DNA of 64,000 nucleotides from NCBI RefSeq assembly GCF_020379485.1, contig NC_063446.1, positions 13,377,597-13,441,596 on the forward strand. Direction: 5' to 3'. The position numbers and the translations under genes are program-made. Source of the stretch: Brassica napus (lineage: Eukaryota; Streptophyta; Magnoliopsida; Brassicales; Brassicaceae). Shown piece after piece: positions 61,301-64,000 of the stretch (its first letter is position 1; each line of letters starts with the position of its first letter). A model generated the notes under the pieces. The model was not told where the DNA came from, did not search any database, and saw only the letters and a list, made by a program, of their open reading frames with translations.

Positions 61301-62023
61301 TTACTTGGCCTAGTACATTTATGACTAATGAGTCCCACAAACACCGTGGAGATAACAGCCCTAGCATATTTACCTCTCCACCAAATGTTCAAGAACCTCG
61401 CAGAAACGTTACTTAACAGTTAACACTAATGTGGCAACCCACTACAATTACAATAACCTGGGAGCTCCAAAACTCGACACACGAAGCTGAGTTTTCAATA
61501 GCTCCAACAAGAATGTCAAGGCTTATATAGAAACGTAAACTCCATTTTCCCCCAAAAGCTCACTCAGATAACTAAACCAAGTAGAACTATGAATCTTCCA
61601 AAAGCCACAAAAGCGTATACAAGCTGAGCTAACCTCAACAAGGCGATCAAACTGATCCTCAGCTCCCCGAGTACCGTAAGCAAGAACCTGAACAATCTTC
61701 GCGAAGTAATGCAAGTAAGCAATCAGCGCAGCTCCATGAGCAGCAGCAGCCACGGATCCGAGCACCATAAGCACCCAATCGAACCGATCGGCGCAAGCGA
61801 ACAGCTGGGAGAAAGGAACAGCAGCGGGAGGAGGCTCCATCTCCTCTGGCTCATCCATCTCCTCCTCTTCCTCCGCCTGCGTCGCCATCCCCGCGCCGCC
61901 GTTCTCGGCGCTGGGATCGAGGTAAGGAGATGGAGACTCGGGAGGCTCGGAGACTTCGGAGACGGGAGTTAACGGTTGTATGTGCGGCGGAGACCAGCCG
62001 AATAAGCCCCTGGAAACCATCAT
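55368..62023 (-). CDS. ABCB6: ABC transporter B family member 6-type (P-glycoprotein, full-size)
   Basis: A full-size ABCB/MDR transporter with TMD1-NBD1-TMD2-NBD2. The Arabidopsis pair ABCB6/ABCB20 is implicated in auxin export. It starts MMVSRGLFGWSPPHIQPL (62023) and ends GKGLRQHRLI (55368). About ten or more exons with GT..AG borders were followed and no break was seen; the product is about 1400 residues. NBD1: Walker A GRNGSGKSS (about 58920), signature LTEEQ (about 58405), Walker B ILLLDEVTGG, and the H-loop position reads IIIARRLS, with Arg where His is usual. The long linker between halves (57150-57950) is Ser/Pro-rich. NBD2: Walker A GVSGSGKST, signature LTQGQ, Walker B ILLIDEASSS, H-loop LIAHRAAM. 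TMD1 is split over 60082-61634. Matches At2g39480. Inner exon borders are not all listed. Confidence 0.93.
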
Positions 62024-62984
62024 AGCGACGGGTGGGAGGGGGAGAAGCTCTCTAGGTTTTGGGGATTTTTGATTTCAGTGGATCTGTTGAAAAGGTTAAG
62101 AGGAAGGAGGAGAGGAAATAGATTAATGTTATTTCATGTTGTTACGTATTAATTAAAGGGAAACATACCTCATGTTATTATGAATATATTACACATTTTA
62201 ATGATTATTTATAAATTAATTACACTGGGGTGGCTGCTAACGGTCAACTACGGAGACGAGTTTTTAGTTTTTAATTTCTTTTCAGGTATTCTTCGTTTAT
62301 TCTCTGCTTATTTTGTTATTCATTTTTCCTTCTAGAATTTCTAGGAAAATTCGTCCCCAGAAAATGTTGATTTCAGTAAATATTTTTTTTTTTAATAACA
62401 AACGCACATGTTGTGATGATAAGTGTATAAATCTATAACTAAGTTTAAGAATTTCACGAATTGATATAAATAAACATTTCTAAAATTATTTTTAAAAACT
62501 ATTAATTTTAATAAATTATCTACAATTCCTAAAATTTCAGCACCGATTTCTAGATAGTTTTGATTGAAATTAACTCATCATCTCTGTTTTTTTTTTGCAC
62601 GCAATATTGGAGAAAGAGCCGGGTTAGGCCACCAAACATTTGCCCTTTTCTTTTGTTAATTCACAAAATTCGTCATTAAAAATTTTCCTAAACAGAAACA
62701 GTTGGGTTCTAACATTTTGTTGTTTATATTCACTGTTAATATCGTTGATAATCATGATGTGAGATTAGTTGTGATGGTCGATAAGTAGATTATTTTGTCA
62801 TAACTTCTACAGAAGGTGGTTGTTCGAATAACATTTTGATGATATGCTTTTCTGTTATTAAGTCAAAAGTAAACAAAGAACCATAAATGAACAAAGAAAA
62901 AAATAAAAGATTGTAAAAAACTTGGAAAGATGTGCGTGCGTTGTTTGGTGTGCCGTGAAGAATTGCAACAAATAGCTGTCATCG
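62024..62984. other. ABCB6 upstream region
   Basis: 5' leader, then A/T-rich DNA with poly-T tracts. No gene. The Arabidopsis neighbour At2g39490 (F-box) is not seen. Confidence 0.4.
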
Positions 62985-63175
62985 TTTCTTACCATTTTCG
63001 CTGTCGAAAGCCTAGAAGAGGCAAGCAAGGTGCGGGTGGCGGAAAAGAAGGGTGCTACTTCATGTGAGACTAGAAGTACCCAGTGGGGTCAGGGCAAGTA
63101 TCATTGAGGAGGCAGTACGGAGAGAGACTCATGTTCTGCCAGTGCATTTGATCTGTTCACTGTTGTTACCTTTTC
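62985..63175 (-). other. GC-richer block of unknown nature
   Basis: About 190 bp with clearly higher GC than the A/T-rich DNA on both sides. On the minus strand it holds a 20-codon ORF (63132-63070, MSLSPYCLLNDTCPDPTGYF then stop) and, further on, GCGAAAATG followed by a good donor GTAAGA at about 62988. It could be a non-coding leader exon, an organelle-derived insert or an ncRNA. No family recognised. Confidence 0.3.
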
Positions 63176-64000
63176 TAGATCTTTAGCAACACAGTCCCCA
63201 GTCCCCACACATTTGATTGATTAAAGAAAAGATGAAATGAGATAGTAATGTTTTTGGAAAGTGAACCAATGAAAATAAATAGAACAAGAAGATGAACCCT
63301 TGGCGTCCCTAAGTCAACTTATTGCCTTAATGCCCTCTTCGGTCCATTAAATTAGAGAAAACAGTCGTTTCATATCCAATATATTGCAATATATTCAATT
63401 CATATCCGATTTATATAGCTGTGCTAAAACATATTTGAACTTTCAAAAAAATCAAATAACATACCTAATGTTTATTTTCTTAGCCAAATCATACATCGGT
63501 CGCCACATCAGCTGCCACATCATCTAATTTTGATGATTTAGATACTGCGTCAGCTAATTTTACTGACGAGGATACCACATGTACATTTAAAAACAAAATA
63601 CTCGTTTTATAAAAATATTTTTAAGAAAATGTAAAATTTTATAATTAGTATTTAGATAAATTAACAAATATAATTAAATAATTAAATTTTAATCGTATAT
63701 AAGAGATAGATTTGTAAATGTTTCAATCATATCACAATACCGTCCTTATAAGAATTATATATGTGTTGTAATTATTCAAATTCAATGCTAGTATTGCAGT
63801 CGTGTCACTCTAGATTAATTATGGTTGTGTTTATTTAAAAAATTTATGATATGTTAATCTACATCCTTTAAATGTAAACAACATATTCATAATTAACTAT
63901 GGTTGTGGTTATTTAAAATATTATGATATGTTAACCTAAATTGTTTAAATGTAAATAACATACTCATGATTAATCAAGAGTAACACACTACAACAGTAGT
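63176..64000. other. AT-rich intergenic DNA at the right edge
   Basis: No gene. A 28-base phrase TTAATTATGGTTGTGTTTATTTAAAA.. recurs as AATTAACTATGGTTGTGGTTATTTAAAA (about 63815 and 63892), a diverged tandem repeat with a period near 75 bp. Confidence 0.45.

Overview
The window is plant nuclear DNA, almost certainly from Brassica or a close relative in the Brassicaceae. The genes have many introns with plant-type GT..AG junctions. The intergenic DNA is AT-rich and full of miniature transposons. From memory (no search was run), the gene order follows Arabidopsis thaliana chromosome 2, about At2g39260 to At2g39480. It lacks some Arabidopsis genes and has others decayed to relics, as expected of one fractionated subgenome after the Brassica triplication.

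Layout. 1-3.85 kb: 5' part of UPF2 (minus). 4.28-4.75 kb: small foldback transposon with a telomere-like core. 6.77-6.99 kb: RALF-like secreted peptide gene between long inverted repeats. 7.87-9.18 kb: PGP1 (plus). 9.6-12.2 kb: coiled-coil protein (minus). 13.4-15 kb: dispersed ACTAGTACAAC-type repeats. 15.9-17.9 kb: three-domain jacalin lectin (minus). 19.5-20.2 kb: relic of a SAC3 gene. 20.7-22.7 kb: a B3/REM gene inside a probable PIF/Harbinger-like element. 24.7-27.1 kb: CURVY1-type receptor kinase (minus). 29.3-30.2 kb: broken choline-transporter-like gene. 30.4-32.8 kb: FRS5-like gene (minus). 33-35.4 kb: Helitron remnants and AT-rich repeats. 36.3-37.2 kb: ribosomal protein L35 (minus). 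39.8-41.3 kb: large MULE-type foldback element. 42.9-47.0 kb: monoacylglycerol-lipase-like gene (plus) with nested transposons in its last intron. 47.4-47.7 kb: LINE RNase H relic. 48.1-49.0 kb: dirigent protein (plus). 49.3-50.8 kb: DUF4378/TRM-like protein (minus). 52.0-52.7 kb: 5'-truncated LINE. 53.2-53.9 kb: ribosomal protein L23a (plus). 54.6-54.8 kb: PsbP-like relic. 55.4-62.0 kb: ABCB6-type transporter (minus). 62.1-64 kb: AT-rich intergenic DNA with one unexplained GC-richer block.

The genes are independent housekeeping or plant-specific genes (mRNA surveillance, phosphatidylglycerol synthesis, ribosome, lipid hydrolysis, cell-wall/Casparian strip, auxin transport) and not an operon or cluster. 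The most unusual material is transposon architecture. There are three foldback elements whose inverted arms are built of tandem subunits. Two have perfect 9-bp target duplications, and one of those sits inside a TAA-flanked MITE inside a gene intron. A B3 gene is bracketed by GAGCA-type inverted ends with TAA duplications. Three syntenic or transposed genes survive only as frameshifted relics.
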